DNA from: an uncultured Oscillospiraceae bacterium
GTDB taxonomy: Bacteria > Bacillota > Clostridia > Oscillospirales > Oscillospiraceae
Reading direction: 5' to 3'
Length of the DNA stretch: 64,000 nt
Assembly (NCBI GenBank): GCA_949841465.1
Contig: CATKZW010000001.1
Span: 59,916-123,915 of the forward strand
The number at the start of each line of letters is the position of its first letter. Position 1 is the first letter of the stretch. Made by a program: the position numbers and the translations under genes. Shown piece after piece: positions 49,058-59,136 of this stretch. Below the pieces are notes generated by a model. It was not told the DNA's origin and searched no databases. It saw only the letters and a program-made list of their open reading frames with translations.

Positions 49058-49297
49058 TTAAAGCTGCTTATACATGGCTCCGGCGTCCGCCTTGCCCACA
49101 ATGTCGGCGGTGGACAGCACCTCCACCCGGATGGCCTTTTCGCCGAATTTCAGCTCCAGCACGTCCCCCGGCTTCACCTCGTAGGACGCCTTCACCGGCC
49201 TGCCGTTGGCGGAGACCCGCCCCGCGTCACAGGCCTCGTTGGCCACGGTGCGCCGCTTGATGAGCCGGGACACCTTCAGCCATTTGTCCAGTCGCAT
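49058..49297 (-). CDS. rqcP: RqcP (S4-domain, YabO/Hsp15-like)
   Basis: 79 residues, a single S4 RNA-binding domain: MRLDKWLKVSRLIKRRTVANEACDAGRVSANGRPVKASYEVKPGDVLELKFG. This matches Bacillus YabO/RqcP, which joins RqcH on stalled 50S subunits to support alanine tailing. ATG 49297 follows TGGAGG; the longer frame is not needed. Here the order spoVB-like, mazG, HU, rqcP mirrors the yabM-yabN-yabO order of Bacillus with HU inserted. Confidence 0.92.
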   Translation of the reverse strand: MRLDKWLKVSRLIKRRTVANEACDAGRVSANGRPVKASYEVKPGDVLELKFGEKAIRVEVLSTADIVGKADAGAMYKQL

Positions 49298-49360
49298 AGT
49301 CGTTACCTCCAAATCAAATGAGGCAGGGCGTCCGCCCTGCCTCACCGCTGTTGCTCCGAA

Positions 49361-49636
49361 TCAGCCCGCCACAGTGTCCTTCAGGGCCTTGCCCGCCTTG
49401 AACACAGGCACCTTGGCCGCGGGGATCTCGATCTGCTCCTTGGTGTGGGGGTTGCGGCCCATGCGGGCGGAGCGGCTCTTCACCTCAAAGGAGCCGAAGC
49501 CCACCAGCTGCACCTTCTCGCCGTTCACCAGGGACTCAGTGATGGCGTCCACCACGGCGGCCACGGCGGCGTCGCTGTCCTTCTTGGACAGGCCGGTCTT
49601 CTCCGCCACGGCGGCGATCAGTTCGGTTTTGTTCAT
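49361..49636 (-). CDS. hup: HU-family nucleoid protein
   Basis: 91 residues: [36 protein letters not shown] and [42 protein letters not shown], with the RNP DNA-clasp proline. Binds and bends DNA without sequence preference. AGGAGGAAGAG precedes the ATG. Confidence 0.97.
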   Translation of the reverse strand: MNKTELIAAVAEKTGLSKKDSDAAVAAVVDAITESLVNGEKVQLVGFGSFEVKSRSARMGRNPHTKEQIEIPAAKVPVFKAGKALKDTVAG

Positions 49637-49735
49637 TATTTCTCTTCCTCCTAAAATTTGTGGTCAGGCGGAGCGCACAGTCCGCGCCCGTCTTCCGCGG
49701 CAGCGCCGCATATATACTTAAAGCGCGTGGCGCTG

Positions 49736-50539
49736 TTAAGTGTCAGTGCAGGTGGCCTTGGCCTCCAGCCAGATGGCGTGAAGCGCTTCTTCCGACAGTT
49801 CGTCCATCTTCAGGCCCCGCTCCGCCGTCAGCTCCTCTGTCCTGCGGAACCGGGCGGAAAACTTGTCGCAGGCGGCGTGAAGGGCGGCCTCCGGGTCGGC
49901 GTTCAAAAAGCGGCCCACGCTGACGGCGGCCAGCAGCAGGTCGCCCAGCTCCTCCGCCGGGTCGCCGTTTCCTTCCAGGGCGGCGGCCTTCAGCTCGTCC
50001 AGCTCCTCGGACAGCTTGTCCAGCGCGCCGGACACGTCCCGCCAGTCAAAGCCTGTCTTGGCGGCCTTCTTCTTCACCTTTTCCGCCCGCCACAAAGCGG
50101 GCAGGGTGCGGGCCACGGCGTCCACCGCGTCGGCCTGGGTGTCCTGATGCTTCTCCTTTTTCTTGAGCTCCTCCCAGTTGGACAGCACCTGGTCGGTGGA
50201 GTCCACCGTCACGTCCCCGAACACATGGGGGTGGCGGTAGATCAGCTTTTTGCACACTCCGTCCGCCACGTCGTCCAGGGTGAACCGGCCCGCGTCCTCC
50301 TCAATGGAGGTGTGGAAAAAGACCTGAAGCAGCACGTCGCCCAGCTCCTCCTTGAGGCCGTCCAGGTCGTCCCGGTCGATGGCCTCCGCCGCCTCGTAGG
50401 TCTCCTCCAGAAGGTTGCGCCGGAGGGACTGGTGGGTCTGCTCCCGGTCCCAGGGACAGCCGCCGGGATGGCGCAGGATGCGAATAATTTCCATCAGGTC
50501 CTGGCAGCTGTAAAAGTTTTTCATCGACCAATTTACCAT
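49736..50539 (-). CDS. mazG: MazG-family nucleotide pyrophosphohydrolase
   Basis: 267 residues with two MazG modules: LMEIIRILRHPGGCPWDREQTHQSLRRNLLEETYEAAEAI with EELGDVLLQ (the E-x2-E...E-x2-D metal sites), and a second copy with EELGDLLLAAVSVGRFL. It hydrolyses non-canonical NTPs. The YabN N-terminal methylase-like domain of Bacillus is lacking. ATG 50539 has AGGTGA before it; ATG 50524 is an alternative. Confidence 0.93.
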   Translation of the reverse strand: MVNWSMKNFYSCQDLMEIIRILRHPGGCPWDREQTHQSLRRNLLEETYEAAEAIDRDDLDGLKEELGDVLLQVFFHTSIEEDAGRFTLDDVADGVCKKLIYRHPHVFGDVTVDSTDQVLSNWEELKKKEKHQDTQADAVDAVARTLPALWRAEKVKKKAAKTGFDWRDVSGALDKLSEELDELKAAALEGNGDPAEELGDLLLAAVSVGRFLNADPEAALHAACDKFSARFRRTEELTAERGLKMDELSEEALHAIWLEAKATCTDT

Positions 50540-50607
50540 AGTATCACCTGAATTGCAAGCACTTTATCAATATCTATACGGTTTTTTAAAAAATTTTGCC
50601 CAAAAAC

Positions 50608-52287
50608 TCATTCAACCCGCAGAATTCGGGCGATCTTGTCTCCCTTGGGCAGCAGGGCAAGGTCCTCCCTGGAGATGGCCTTGGTGAGCAGGATCAGGGC
50701 GAAGTAGACGATGGCCGCCACGCCGATGGCCCCGAACACCGCCAGGGCGGTGCCCGTGCGGCTGAGGATGAACGCGCCGCTTTCGGTGAGCAGGAGTTCG
50801 CCTGTATCTTTGTCCACCGCCAGGAACAGCTTCAGCGCCAACAGCGCCTTGCTCACCAGCCCGTGGACGGCCCAGGCGGTCAGGCCCATGGCGGCGGCAG
50901 AGATTGTCGGCTTGAGAAAGACGCGGGTCAGGCTCAGGGACGGGGGCAGGACCCGGCTGATGATGAACAGGTCCAGCAGGGCGATGAGCCAGAAGCAGGC
51001 CACGGTGCTGATTGCGCCGCCCCGGATGCCGATGTCCGGGTTGCCGATGAGGAGATAGCCCACCGCCAGCTTGAGGGCGCAGCCGATGACGGTGGTGGCC
51101 ATGGGCAGGGCCACCATCTGGTAGGCCTGCAAAACGGAGTTGCTCACCAGCATGAAGCACACCGAGATGGAGGCGATGCCCAGCACGGACAGCATCCACC
51201 CGGCCAGGGCCACGTCGGTGGAGGCATAGAGCAGCTGGATGATGGGCTCGCCCAGCACGAACAGGCCCACCCCGGCGGGCAGGGCCAGCAGGGCGGTGGT
51301 GCGCAGGGCGGTCTCGCTGATCTGGGCGGCCTGACGGCGGCGCTTGACCTTCAAAGCGGCGGACACGTGGGGGATAACGCTGGCGGTCAGCGGCACCATG
51401 AAGGAGGCGGGCAGGTTGTACAGGGTCAGGGCCTTATCGTAGACGCCCTTCAGCTCCCGGGCGGCGGCCTCGGTCATGCTCAGCGCGTCCTGGAGCCGCC
51501 CCAGCAGGATGCTGGTGTCCAGGATGTTGGTCAGGGCGATGATGGAGGAGCTCAGGGTGATGGGGATGGCCAGCCGGGCCAGGGTGGTCAGGATGTCCTT
51601 GGAGTCCTCCGGCTGGTCGCTGCTGCTGGGCTGGGACCGGGCGTGGCGGCGGTAGCAGAAGTACATATACACCGCGCCCAGCAGACAGCCCACCGACACG
51701 CCAAGGATGGCCCCGGCGGCGGCCATGGCCTCGTCCTCCAGGCTGTTTTTGAAGGAGGAGGCCAGCGCCAGGCCGATGACCAGCTTGCACAGCGCCTCAA
51801 TGACCTGGGACACGGCGGTGGGGGTCATCTGGGCATGGCCCTGGAAGTAGCCCCGCATGGCGGACATGGGGCAGATGAAGAACACCGCCGGGGACAGGGC
51901 CAGAATGCTGTAGGCGGCCTGCTTGTCGTTCATCAGCTCGGCCAGCTGGTTGTGGAAGAAGGCCATGATGCAGAAGCTGACGGTGCCCAGCACGCAGAAG
52001 GTGGCCAGGGCCAGGGAGAACACCTTTTTCACCTGGTTCCTCCGGCCCAGGGCGTTGGCCTCGGACACCATCTTGGACAGCGCCACCGGCAGCCCGCCGG
52101 TGGAGATGATGATGAGCAGGGAATAGATGTTGTACGCGGCGTTGAAGTCGGCGAAGGCCGCGTCGGTGAGGATGCCGCCCAGGGGGATCTTGTACAGCGC
52201 CCCGATGAGCTTGACGATGATGACGCTGGCCGTCAGAATGGCGGCGCCGCCGAAAAATGAATTCTTTTTAGGGGTGGATGCAGACAT
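50608..52287 (-). CDS. SpoVB/MurJ-like polysaccharide flippase
   Basis: 559 residues with about 14 membrane helices (MATE/PST superfamily). KNSFFGGAAILTASVIIVKLIGALYKIPLGGIL is the typical beginning, and the position in front of mazG-hup-rqcP matches yabM/SpoVB-like genes. In sporulating bacteria SpoVB-type proteins flip lipid-linked precursors for cortex or wall synthesis. It starts 18 bases after the amidohydrolase stop. Confidence 0.88.
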   Translation of the reverse strand: MSASTPKKNSFFGGAAILTASVIIVKLIGALYKIPLGGILTDAAFADFNAAYNIYSLLIIISTGGLPVALSKMVSEANALGRRNQVKKVFSLALATFCVLGTVSFCIMAFFHNQLAELMNDKQAAYSILALSPAVFFICPMSAMRGYFQGHAQMTPTAVSQVIEALCKLVIGLALASSFKNSLEDEAMAAAGAILGVSVGCLLGAVYMYFCYRRHARSQPSSSDQPEDSKDILTTLARLAIPITLSSSIIALTNILDTSILLGRLQDALSMTEAAARELKGVYDKALTLYNLPASFMVPLTASVIPHVSAALKVKRRRQAAQISETALRTTALLALPAGVGLFVLGEPIIQLLYASTDVALAGWMLSVLGIASISVCFMLVSNSVLQAYQMVALPMATTVIGCALKLAVGYLLIGNPDIGIRGGAISTVACFWLIALLDLFIISRVLPPSLSLTRVFLKPTISAAAMGLTAWAVHGLVSKALLALKLFLAVDKDTGELLLTESGAFILSRTGTALAVFGAIGVAAIVYFALILLTKAISREDLALLPKGDKIARILRVE

Positions 52288-52305
52288 TTCCTCAGACCTT
52301 TCCCA

Positions 52306-53610
52306 TCACTTGAACAGCAGGGGCAGGGCGTACTGCTTGACCTCCGCCTTGACGCGGTCCAGATCCAGCGTTTTGAACTCCCCATTCTGATATATGACCT
52401 TGCCCCGGGCCATATTCATGCACACGTTGGAGCCGTGGGCGGAGAACACCAGGTTTTCCGCCTCGTCGTGGCAGGGGGTCAGGTTGGGCGCGTCGAAGTC
52501 CACCAGGATCAGGTCGGCCGTCCGGCCCGCCTCGATGCGGCCGGTGTTCCGGCCCAGGGCCTTTGCCCCGTTGACGGTGGCCATCTCCAGCGCCTGCCGG
52601 GCGGTGACGGCCATGGGGTCCCGCGCCACGCCGTTGTGGAGGATGGCGGCCAGCTTCATGTCGGCGAACAGGTCCACGCTGTTGTGGGAGCTGACGCCGT
52701 CGGTGCCCAGGGCCACGTTCACCCCGGCCTTGGACATGGCGGGGATGGGGGCCACGCCGGAGCCCAGCTTCAGGTTGGAGTAGGGGTTGTGGATGCAGGA
52801 CACGCCTTTCTGCCCCATGACGGCCCAGTCCTCGGGGGTGGTGTAAACGCAGTGGGCGGCGATGGCCCGGGTGTCCCACACGCCGTACCGGTTCAGAATC
52901 TGAATGGGGGTGAGGCCGTTGTGGCGGGCCTTGCACTCCTCGTGCTCCTTCATCGTCTCGGAGACGTGCACGTGCATGCCCAGGCCGTGCTCCAGGGCGT
53001 AGTCCGCCATCCACTGCCACAGCGGGGCGCTGGAGGTGTACTCCCCGTGGATGGAGGCGTCCACGATGATCTGGCCGTCCCCGGCCATATGCCACTGCTC
53101 GTACAGCGCCCGCATATTGGCGCAGTCCTCACAGCTGTCCGGGGAGAAGTCCGCCAGGCTGCCGAAATACACGCCCCCCACGGACAGGTTGGCGGAGATA
53201 CCCGCGTCCAGCACCTGCCTTGCGACGACGCCCATGCGCATATACATGTCGGCGATGCAGGTGACGCCGGAGGCGATCATCTCCGCCAGGCCCAGCTGGG
53301 CGGCGGCAGCAATGGAGCGGTCGTCCCACTTGTCCTCGGCGGGGAAGATGAAATCGCTGAGCCAGCTCTGCAAATCGTGCCCCCCGCCGTAGCCCCGCAT
53401 CAGGGTCATGGGCACATGGGTGTGGCAGTTGACGAAGCCGGGCATCATCACCTTGCCGGTGCAGTCGATGGTCTGGTCAAAGTCCCCCTGGGGGCGGTTG
53501 GGGCCCACATAGGAGATATTCGTCCCGTCCACCGCCACATAGCCGTAGCGCAGGGTGGTGAACGCCTCGTCCATGAGCAGAGCGGTGACGTTGGTAAACA
53601 GGGTGGTCAT
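52306..53610 (-). CDS. MtaD-like amidohydrolase (adenosine/SAH deaminase type)
   Basis: 434 residues. Metal-site HTH in PGFVNCHTHVPMTLMRG, conserved H in DASIHGEY..., HVHVSETMKEHEE, AHCVYTTPEDWAVM, and LGTDGVSSHNSVDLF with the catalytic Asp. This is the TrzA/MtaD branch, which deaminates S-adenosylhomocysteine, methylthioadenosine or 5'-deoxyadenosine. Lying behind purine nucleoside phosphorylase, it fits a purine/SAM-by-product salvage role, with inosine products phosphorolysed by the next enzyme. Confidence 0.88.
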   Translation of the reverse strand: MTTLFTNVTALLMDEAFTTLRYGYVAVDGTNISYVGPNRPQGDFDQTIDCTGKVMMPGFVNCHTHVPMTLMRGYGGGHDLQSWLSDFIFPAEDKWDDRSIAAAAQLGLAEMIASGVTCIADMYMRMGVVARQVLDAGISANLSVGGVYFGSLADFSPDSCEDCANMRALYEQWHMAGDGQIIVDASIHGEYTSSAPLWQWMADYALEHGLGMHVHVSETMKEHEECKARHNGLTPIQILNRYGVWDTRAIAAHCVYTTPEDWAVMGQKGVSCIHNPYSNLKLGSGVAPIPAMSKAGVNVALGTDGVSSHNSVDLFADMKLAAILHNGVARDPMAVTARQALEMATVNGAKALGRNTGRIEAGRTADLILVDFDAPNLTPCHDEAENLVFSAHGSNVCMNMARGKVIYQNGEFKTLDLDRVKAEVKQYALPLLFK

Positions 53611-53706
53611 ATAAACCCCTCCTCATTCATTACAGTTTTCTCAGACAGCCCGGCGGCCAGCCGCTTTTTCCGGCGTTTCAGACGCCCGGGCGGCATCCGG
53701 AGCTTC

Positions 53707-54531
53707 TTACAATTTCCGCAGGCATCCCAGGACCAGCCGGGAGAACTTGTCCTTGGCGGCCTCGGCGGCGTCCAGCACCTCTTTTTCACTCAGCGGCTGG
53801 TCCAGAATGCCCGCCGCCATGTTGCTCAGCAGGGTGAAGCCCAGGATCTCCATGCCGCAGTGGCCCGCCACGATGACCTCCGGGGCGGTGGACATGCCCA
53901 CCGCGTCGCCGCCCAGCAGCCGCGCGGCCCGGACCTCGGCGGGGGTCTCGTACTGGGGGCCGTAGCAGTAGAAGTACACGCCCTCCCGCAGGGTGATAAA
54001 CATATCCGCCGCCGTCTCCCGTGCGATTTTCTGGAGCCGGGGGGTGTACAGGTGGGAGGCGTCGGGGAAGCGCACGCCGAACTCGGGGATATTTGTCCCC
54101 CGGAGGGGGGATTCGGAGAACATCTTGATGTGGTCGGTGATGAGCATCAGGTCGCCGGCCTGCCAGTCGGTGCGCACACAGCCGGCGGCATTGGTGACGA
54201 TCAGCGTGTCGCAGCCCAGCAGCCGCAGCACCCGCACGGCGTAGGACACCTCGTCGTAGCCGTAGCCCTCGTAGTGGTGCATCCGGCCCTGCATCACGGC
54301 CACATTTCTGCCCGCCAGGGTGCCGAACACCAGCTGGCCCTTGTGGCCGGGGGCGGTGGAAGCCTTGAAGTGGGGGATGCCGCCGTAGGGAACAATTGTG
54401 GGATTTTCCACCACATCGCCCAGAAAGCCCAGGCCGGAGCCCAGCACCATGGCAACTTTGGGGATAAATCCTCCGATTTTTTCCTTGATGTAATCAGCGC
54501 TCTCCTGATATTGTGCAAACGTGTATGCCAT
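53707..54531 (-). CDS. punA: Purine nucleoside phosphorylase, trimeric type
   Basis: 274 residues. VAMVLGSGLGFLGD (phosphate loop), QGRMHHYEGY (phosphate-binding His), VTNAAGC and GPQYETPAEVRAARLLGGDAVGMSTAPEVIVA (base-binding E, M and N/S positions) are the family-2 PNP (PunA) signature. Cleaves inosine or guanosine to base and ribose-1-phosphate. A 100-base gap separates it from the downstream amidohydrolase gene. Confidence 0.95.
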   Translation of the reverse strand: MAYTFAQYQESADYIKEKIGGFIPKVAMVLGSGLGFLGDVVENPTIVPYGGIPHFKASTAPGHKGQLVFGTLAGRNVAVMQGRMHHYEGYGYDEVSYAVRVLRLLGCDTLIVTNAAGCVRTDWQAGDLMLITDHIKMFSESPLRGTNIPEFGVRFPDASHLYTPRLQKIARETAADMFITLREGVYFYCYGPQYETPAEVRAARLLGGDAVGMSTAPEVIVAGHCGMEILGFTLLSNMAAGILDQPLSEKEVLDAAEAAKDKFSRLVLGCLRKL

Positions 54532-54572
54532 GGTCGCAGCCTCCTATGGTAATATTTTAGTTTAAGCAATTT

Positions 54573-54601
54573 AGTTTACACCATTTTCCGGCAGAAATCA
54601 A
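54573..54601 (-). promoter_or_regulatory. Promoter of the purine nucleoside phosphorylase gene
   Basis: TTGATT, 17-base spacer, TAAACT on the minus strand, 42 bases upstream of the start codon. Confidence 0.5.
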
Positions 54602-54735
54602 TGAACTTGAGATAAATTCCTTACAGGGACACAGGTAAAATCTATTTGGACAAATTTGCCTCTGGCAGTAAGCAGCGCCATTAAGCGCCTGTGAATCGCT
54701 TTCCGGAACGAAGCATAAAACGAAACGCAGGGCAC

Positions 54736-54767
54736 GGGATCATTCCCCTGCCCTGCATTTGTCCCCG
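54736..54767 (-). terminator. Terminator after the dCache chemoreceptor
   Basis: GCAGGGCA / TGCCCTGC stem followed by GTTTCGTTTT on the minus strand. The stretch 54602-54735 holds no supported gene. Confidence 0.7.
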
Positions 54768-54791
54768 TAGGCACGCGCGGCATCCCCTCGG

Positions 54792-56801
54792 TTATTGGTT
54801 TTTCAGCCGGAAGTGTGACACCAGCTCCTTGAGCACCACCGCTTGGCTGGACAGCTCCTCGCTGGCGGCGGCGCTGCTCTCCGCCGTGGCCACGTTGGAC
54901 TGCACCACGCTGGAAATTTGCTCAATACCCTGGGTGATCTCCACTGCGTTGTCCGACTGCTGCTGGGTGTACTCCGCAATGCCGTCTACAAGCTTGCCCA
55001 TCTCGTCGGCGTGACTCACCGCGGCAAGCACGGACTCCGAGGTGTCCTGGGCCGCGTGGGCCCCATCTTGCATAGAGTTCACCATCTCCCCCAGGAGGAC
55101 CGTGGTCTCCTGGGCCGCCGCGGAGGACTTTCCAGCCAGCATCCGAACCTCGTCGGCCACCACCGCGAAGCCCTTACCGGCCTCGCCGGCCCGGGCGGCC
55201 TCCACCGCGGCGTTCAGGGCCAGAATATTGGTCTGGAACGCGATGTCCTCAATGATTTTCACGATGCGGTGTATTTCGGTGGAGCGGTCACTGATCCGCT
55301 GGATCTGCTCCGTCAGGCTCTGCATCTTGCCGCTGCTCACCATCAACCCGTTCTTGACCTCCTGGGAGAGGCGGCTGGCCTGCTGCGCGTCCTGGGCAAT
55401 GCGGCGGACGCTCTCAGACACCGCGTTGATATGTCCGGCCAGCGCGTCCACCTCGGCGGCCTGCTCGGTGGAGCCCTGGGACAGCTCCATGGCGCCGCTG
55501 GACACCTGCTCCGCCCCCGCTGCCACGTCCCGGGAAGCGGAGTGGAGCTGGCCCATCACGCCGTTGAGCTGGTAGGAGATCTCGTCCAGAGAGTCTTTGA
55601 TTTTGGAGAACTCCCCAGCGTACTCCTGCTTCAGGGCAAAAGCCAAGTTGCCCCGCGCGATCTCCCGCAGGGTTTTGGCAATCTCGTCGATGTAGATGAC
55701 ATAGTCCCGCAGGCGGACGGTAACCCGGTTGAAATTATCCGCCAGCACGCCCAGCTCGTCATTGGAGTGGTAGTGAATGGTCTGCTCCAGATCGCCCTCG
55801 GCAATGCGGGTGGCGGCCTGGCTCAGCTCCGCCACCGGGCGGCCGATGATGCGCCGCACCTGGATGACCACCAGCAGGGTGAGGACAGCCACTGCCAGCA
55901 CCGCCACCGCCAGCATGATGGCCGTGAGCTGGTGAAGCTCCGCCAGCACCTCGTTCTGGGACACGTAGGCCACCGCCGCCCAGTCGCTGCCCGGTACCTG
56001 GGCCACCTGGACATAGGTGCCCTTATCCACGGCCAGTCCGTATTTTCCGGCCCGGATCTGGCCGCTGGCATAGGCGTAGACCCCCGTGTCCAGCTCGCTG
56101 AGCTTCTTCCCGGTGATCCCGGCGTCCCGGTGGCCAATGATGGTGTCCGTCCGGGTATCCACCAGGAAGATCCCTCCGCTGTCCTCGATCTGAATACCGC
56201 TGACGATCTCGGAGATGGAATCCAGGTACACGTCCGCCGCCGCCACGCCCCGCACCGAGCCGTCGCGGTTTTTCAGCATGCCGGAGGCCCCCACCACATA
56301 GGAGCGGCTGTCCTCGTCAAAATATACGTCCCCCAGAATGAAGTCCTTGGAGGCCGCGCCGTCCTGATACCAGCTCTTTGACAAAGCGTCGAAATCCGGC
56401 CCCGGCACGAAGGACGCATGGTACAGCGACCCGTTGGTGAGCGCCACGTAGAGTCCGGCGGGATAGGCGTCGTTCTGATCCACCGTATGGCGGATATAGT
56501 CCTGCAGGGCGGGTATGTCCATGTCCTCATATTCGATGGTATCCCGCTGGGTTTCCAGCATAGTCAGGGTGCTGTTCATCCACGCCCTTGTCTCCTGCAG
56601 CGTCCGCTCCGTGGTGGTCAGAAGCAGGTCTTCGCTCTTTTCCAGCAGAGCGCCGGACATCTGCACATAGACCACTCCGAGCAGCACCGCCAACGCCAGC
56701 ACGGCGCTGACCACCGTGGCGAATACCAGTTTCCCTGTGATGCCCACGCCGCGATTTGAAGTCTGGGCGGGGCGGATCGCTTCCCTCTCTTTTACCTTCA
56801 T
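54792..56801 (-). CDS. Methyl-accepting chemotaxis protein with dCache sensor
   Basis: 669 residues. Helix 1 (about 25-47), an extracellular dCache_1-like double PAS domain (about 50-295; [36 protein letters not shown] and [16 protein letters not shown] are typical), helix 2 (about 300-320), HAMP, and a signalling domain with [43 protein letters not shown]. dCache receptors often bind amino acids or purines. ATG 56801 has AGGGGAG upstream. The track's 15-residue extension is not needed. Confidence 0.94.
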   Translation of the reverse strand: MKVKEREAIRPAQTSNRGVGITGKLVFATVVSAVLALAVLLGVVYVQMSGALLEKSEDLLLTTTERTLQETRAWMNSTLTMLETQRDTIEYEDMDIPALQDYIRHTVDQNDAYPAGLYVALTNGSLYHASFVPGPDFDALSKSWYQDGAASKDFILGDVYFDEDSRSYVVGASGMLKNRDGSVRGVAAADVYLDSISEIVSGIQIEDSGGIFLVDTRTDTIIGHRDAGITGKKLSELDTGVYAYASGQIRAGKYGLAVDKGTYVQVAQVPGSDWAAVAYVSQNEVLAELHQLTAIMLAVAVLAVAVLTLLVVIQVRRIIGRPVAELSQAATRIAEGDLEQTIHYHSNDELGVLADNFNRVTVRLRDYVIYIDEIAKTLREIARGNLAFALKQEYAGEFSKIKDSLDEISYQLNGVMGQLHSASRDVAAGAEQVSSGAMELSQGSTEQAAEVDALAGHINAVSESVRRIAQDAQQASRLSQEVKNGLMVSSGKMQSLTEQIQRISDRSTEIHRIVKIIEDIAFQTNILALNAAVEAARAGEAGKGFAVVADEVRMLAGKSSAAAQETTVLLGEMVNSMQDGAHAAQDTSESVLAAVSHADEMGKLVDGIAEYTQQQSDNAVEITQGIEQISSVVQSNVATAESSAAASEELSSQAVVLKELVSHFRLKNQ

Positions 56802-56884
56802 CGCAAAAACTCCCCTTGTTTCGGTTCGGCGCCTAACGGCTTGCACAAAGATACAGGGCCGAAAACACTGTAATATGCTTTATT

Positions 56885-56913
56885 ATCATAACAGGAAAGA
56901 AAGGGAAATGCAA
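56885..56913 (-). promoter_or_regulatory. Promoter of the dCache chemoreceptor
   Basis: TTGCAT, 17-base spacer, TATGAT on the minus strand, about 80 bases upstream of the start. The stretch 56914-57124 holds no gene that I can support. Confidence 0.6.
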
Positions 56914-57124
56914 GAAATTTGAGGTCCCTCCGGGAGACTTTGACTAAAAAACTTTTCCGGCGGACAGTTAAGGAAGGACTGATTAAATCAGTGCTTCCCC
57001 AGGCTGTCGTAGACCAGCTGAATTTCCGCCGCCTGCCCGGACACGATAGGGAGACGGTCAGCCCATCCCGCCGAACTGCCCCGGCCTGGAGCAGACCATA
57101 TCGTTTCATCTTTACTCTATCCCC

Positions 57125-58561
57125 TCAAAATTCGTATACGCACAGGTAATATTCGCCAGCGGGATAGGAACCATACGGCTCGCCGCTGTGGAGATTCATC
57201 ATAGTTGCGACCCGGTTATCATCCAGCCAGAATACAGCTTCGTTATACCGCAGTTCCATGTTCTCCCGCTCAAAGGATTTGAACGTTCTGTTTTCCAGGT
57301 CGATGACACCCAGACGGTTCAGCCTGTTATCCACCCAGTCCACCCACAACAGTTTGGTCCGAGCGCTGTTGACTTTGAAATAGCAGCGGTCGGTGGCGGT
57401 GATGCCCTCCAGCTTGACCTGCTTCCCGGTACGCAGATCCACAATCGTAACGCTGCCATTCTCATCCACCTTTTGGGCCAGCGCCCAGTCATAGGCATCC
57501 TCGGAATCAATCTTTGCCAGTCCTTCCTCGTTCACTGCCGTGGGCGTCACCATACCACTGGGGATGTGGTAGGCCCACACGCTGCTGGGTTCGGGCCGCC
57601 ACAGGGGGGCTATGGCCAGCAGCACCGTATTGCTGTCATAGAACGCGGCCTCATAGCTTCCAAAGGCAGCCGGGATGTCCAGGCCCATAAGTTCGCTGAG
57701 AGGGATGCAGGTCTTTTCCTCCAAATCAGCTAAATAGGGTGTCATTCCACTGCCGGAAGTGCCATCCCACCCCCGAATCAGGGCGTGCTTCAAATCTTCG
57801 CTCAGCTGGACCCCCTCGATAGAGGCGAACCTCTCAATGCCGCAGCCCGCCAGCACGTCCCAAACCTCGCCGGTTTTCAAATCGCAGACCCAGGCCCAGC
57901 TGGTATCGGCCTCCGAGCCGTAGCACTCGCCCCGCAGCAGGACCACATCGGCGCGGGAACCCAAGCGCTCGGGATCCACCACAAAGGTCATGCTGTCCTC
58001 CTCGCAGGAGCCGCCATAGCCGTTATAGAGGTAAAGCATGTCATTGTAGGCAAAGAAGCGCAGATGAACGTGAATGGTCCGGCCATACCAGCTCACTGCG
58101 GTGGAAATCTCAGAAGCGTCCACTCCGACCTCCACCAGTCCGCCATTGACTACATCGAAAAAGCGCTCCTGTCCATCCTCTGCGTCCAGCTGCTGGAGGA
58201 GTCCTTGTCCCCTTTCTGTTCCCCAGGAGCCATCCACCTTCACATACTGGGCGGACACTTCACCGCCAATGGTGATTTGCTTTACTTCGCTTGCTTCTTC
58301 CGGTACATCGGGCACCCACTCCACCTCGCCGAGCTGGAACAGGGACATGATGGCCTCCCGGAATTCCGGGCTCACCGCCATGGCCGCCGCCACGGTACAT
58401 ATCAGCACCAGCACCGCCGCCAGCGCCACGGCAAAGGCCCGCTTTGCGGAATGGATACGCGCTTTTTTCTCTGCGGCAATGTAGCCCAGCCGTTTCTGCG
58501 CGCTGATGATATATCTGTCCTGAATGCCCTCCATGGCATCCAATAAGTATTTTGCGTTCAC
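57125..58561 (-). CDS. Probable anti-sigma factor with large extracellular domain
   Basis: 478 residues. Cytoplasmic N-terminus (MNAKYLLDAMEGIQDRYIISAQKRLGYIAAEKKARIH), one membrane helix (about 40-62), then some 400 residues outside, made of repeated beta segments (VTIVDLRTGKQVKLEGI, GVIDLENRTFKSFE, VATMMNLHSGEPYG) that suggest a beta-propeller. GTG start overlaps the sigma stop by 4 bases (GTGA), exactly as in the 15404-17001 pair. Extracellular propellers on anti-sigma factors could read a cell-surface ligand. Confidence 0.72.
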   Translation of the reverse strand: MNAKYLLDAMEGIQDRYIISAQKRLGYIAAEKKARIHSAKRAFAVALAAVLVLICTVAAAMAVSPEFREAIMSLFQLGEVEWVPDVPEEASEVKQITIGGEVSAQYVKVDGSWGTERGQGLLQQLDAEDGQERFFDVVNGGLVEVGVDASEISTAVSWYGRTIHVHLRFFAYNDMLYLYNGYGGSCEEDSMTFVVDPERLGSRADVVLLRGECYGSEADTSWAWVCDLKTGEVWDVLAGCGIERFASIEGVQLSEDLKHALIRGWDGTSGSGMTPYLADLEEKTCIPLSELMGLDIPAAFGSYEAAFYDSNTVLLAIAPLWRPEPSSVWAYHIPSGMVTPTAVNEEGLAKIDSEDAYDWALAQKVDENGSVTIVDLRTGKQVKLEGITATDRCYFKVNSARTKLLWVDWVDNRLNRLGVIDLENRTFKSFERENMELRYNEAVFWLDDNRVATMMNLHSGEPYGSYPAGEYYLCVYEF

Positions 58562-59115
58562 ATGAAGCCCTCCTTTTTCAAATGAACCTTCAGCTTGTTT
58601 CGGGTGCGGAGCAGGGCGGATTTCACTTTACTTGGGCTTGCGCTGAACTTCTCGGCGATTTCCGCCACGGGCGTCAGGAACCAGTAGCGGCAGACGAACA
58701 TATCCTGCTCCTCTTTTGGCAAAGAGGTCAGGAAGCGGTCGATGCATCGCGCCAGCTCCTGTGCGGTCACTTCCTCCTCCGGTGAGCCGGGAGCGGAAAC
58801 TGCCTCTGCCAGCTCGTCCAGGGCCAGGGGGATCTCACCCTTGCCGCGCTTGTCCGCCTTACGGCTGTTCCAGCGGTTGATGGAAATGCGCCGGGTGATT
58901 TTCCCCAGAAAGGTGGACAGCAACGACGGACGGTGGGGCGGCATGGCGTTCCACGCCCCCAAATAGGTGTCGTTCACGCTTTCGTCGGCGTCCCCCGGGT
59001 CGGCCAGGATGTGGTAGGCGATGGCGTAGCAGTACTTTCCATATTTGTCTGATGTTTCAGAGATTGCGCGTTCGGAGCGTTCCCAGTACAGCTCCACGAT
59101 GCGGGAATCTTCCAT
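58558..59115 (-). CDS. ECF-type RNA polymerase sigma factor
   Basis: 185 residues with region 2 (ILADPGDADESVNDTYLGAWNAMPPHRPSLLSTFLGKITRR) and region 4 (LTPVAEIAEKFSASPSKVKSALLRTRNKLKVHL). It is clearly a paralogue of the 16441-17001 sigma factor: both have SVNDT/CVNDT, PPHRPS/PPQRPRS, LALDEL and a C-terminal KEGF/QEGF. ATG 59115 follows AAGGAGGTG; the upstream in-frame ATG at 59151 begins the MKGPF element. Confidence 0.92.
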   Translation of the reverse strand: MEDSRIVELYWERSERAISETSDKYGKYCYAIAYHILADPGDADESVNDTYLGAWNAMPPHRPSLLSTFLGKITRRISINRWNSRKADKRGKGEIPLALDELAEAVSAPGSPEEEVTAQELARCIDRFLTSLPKEEQDMFVCRYWFLTPVAEIAEKFSASPSKVKSALLRTRNKLKVHLKKEGFM

Positions 59116-59136
59116 CCAAACACCTCCTTGAGATTT

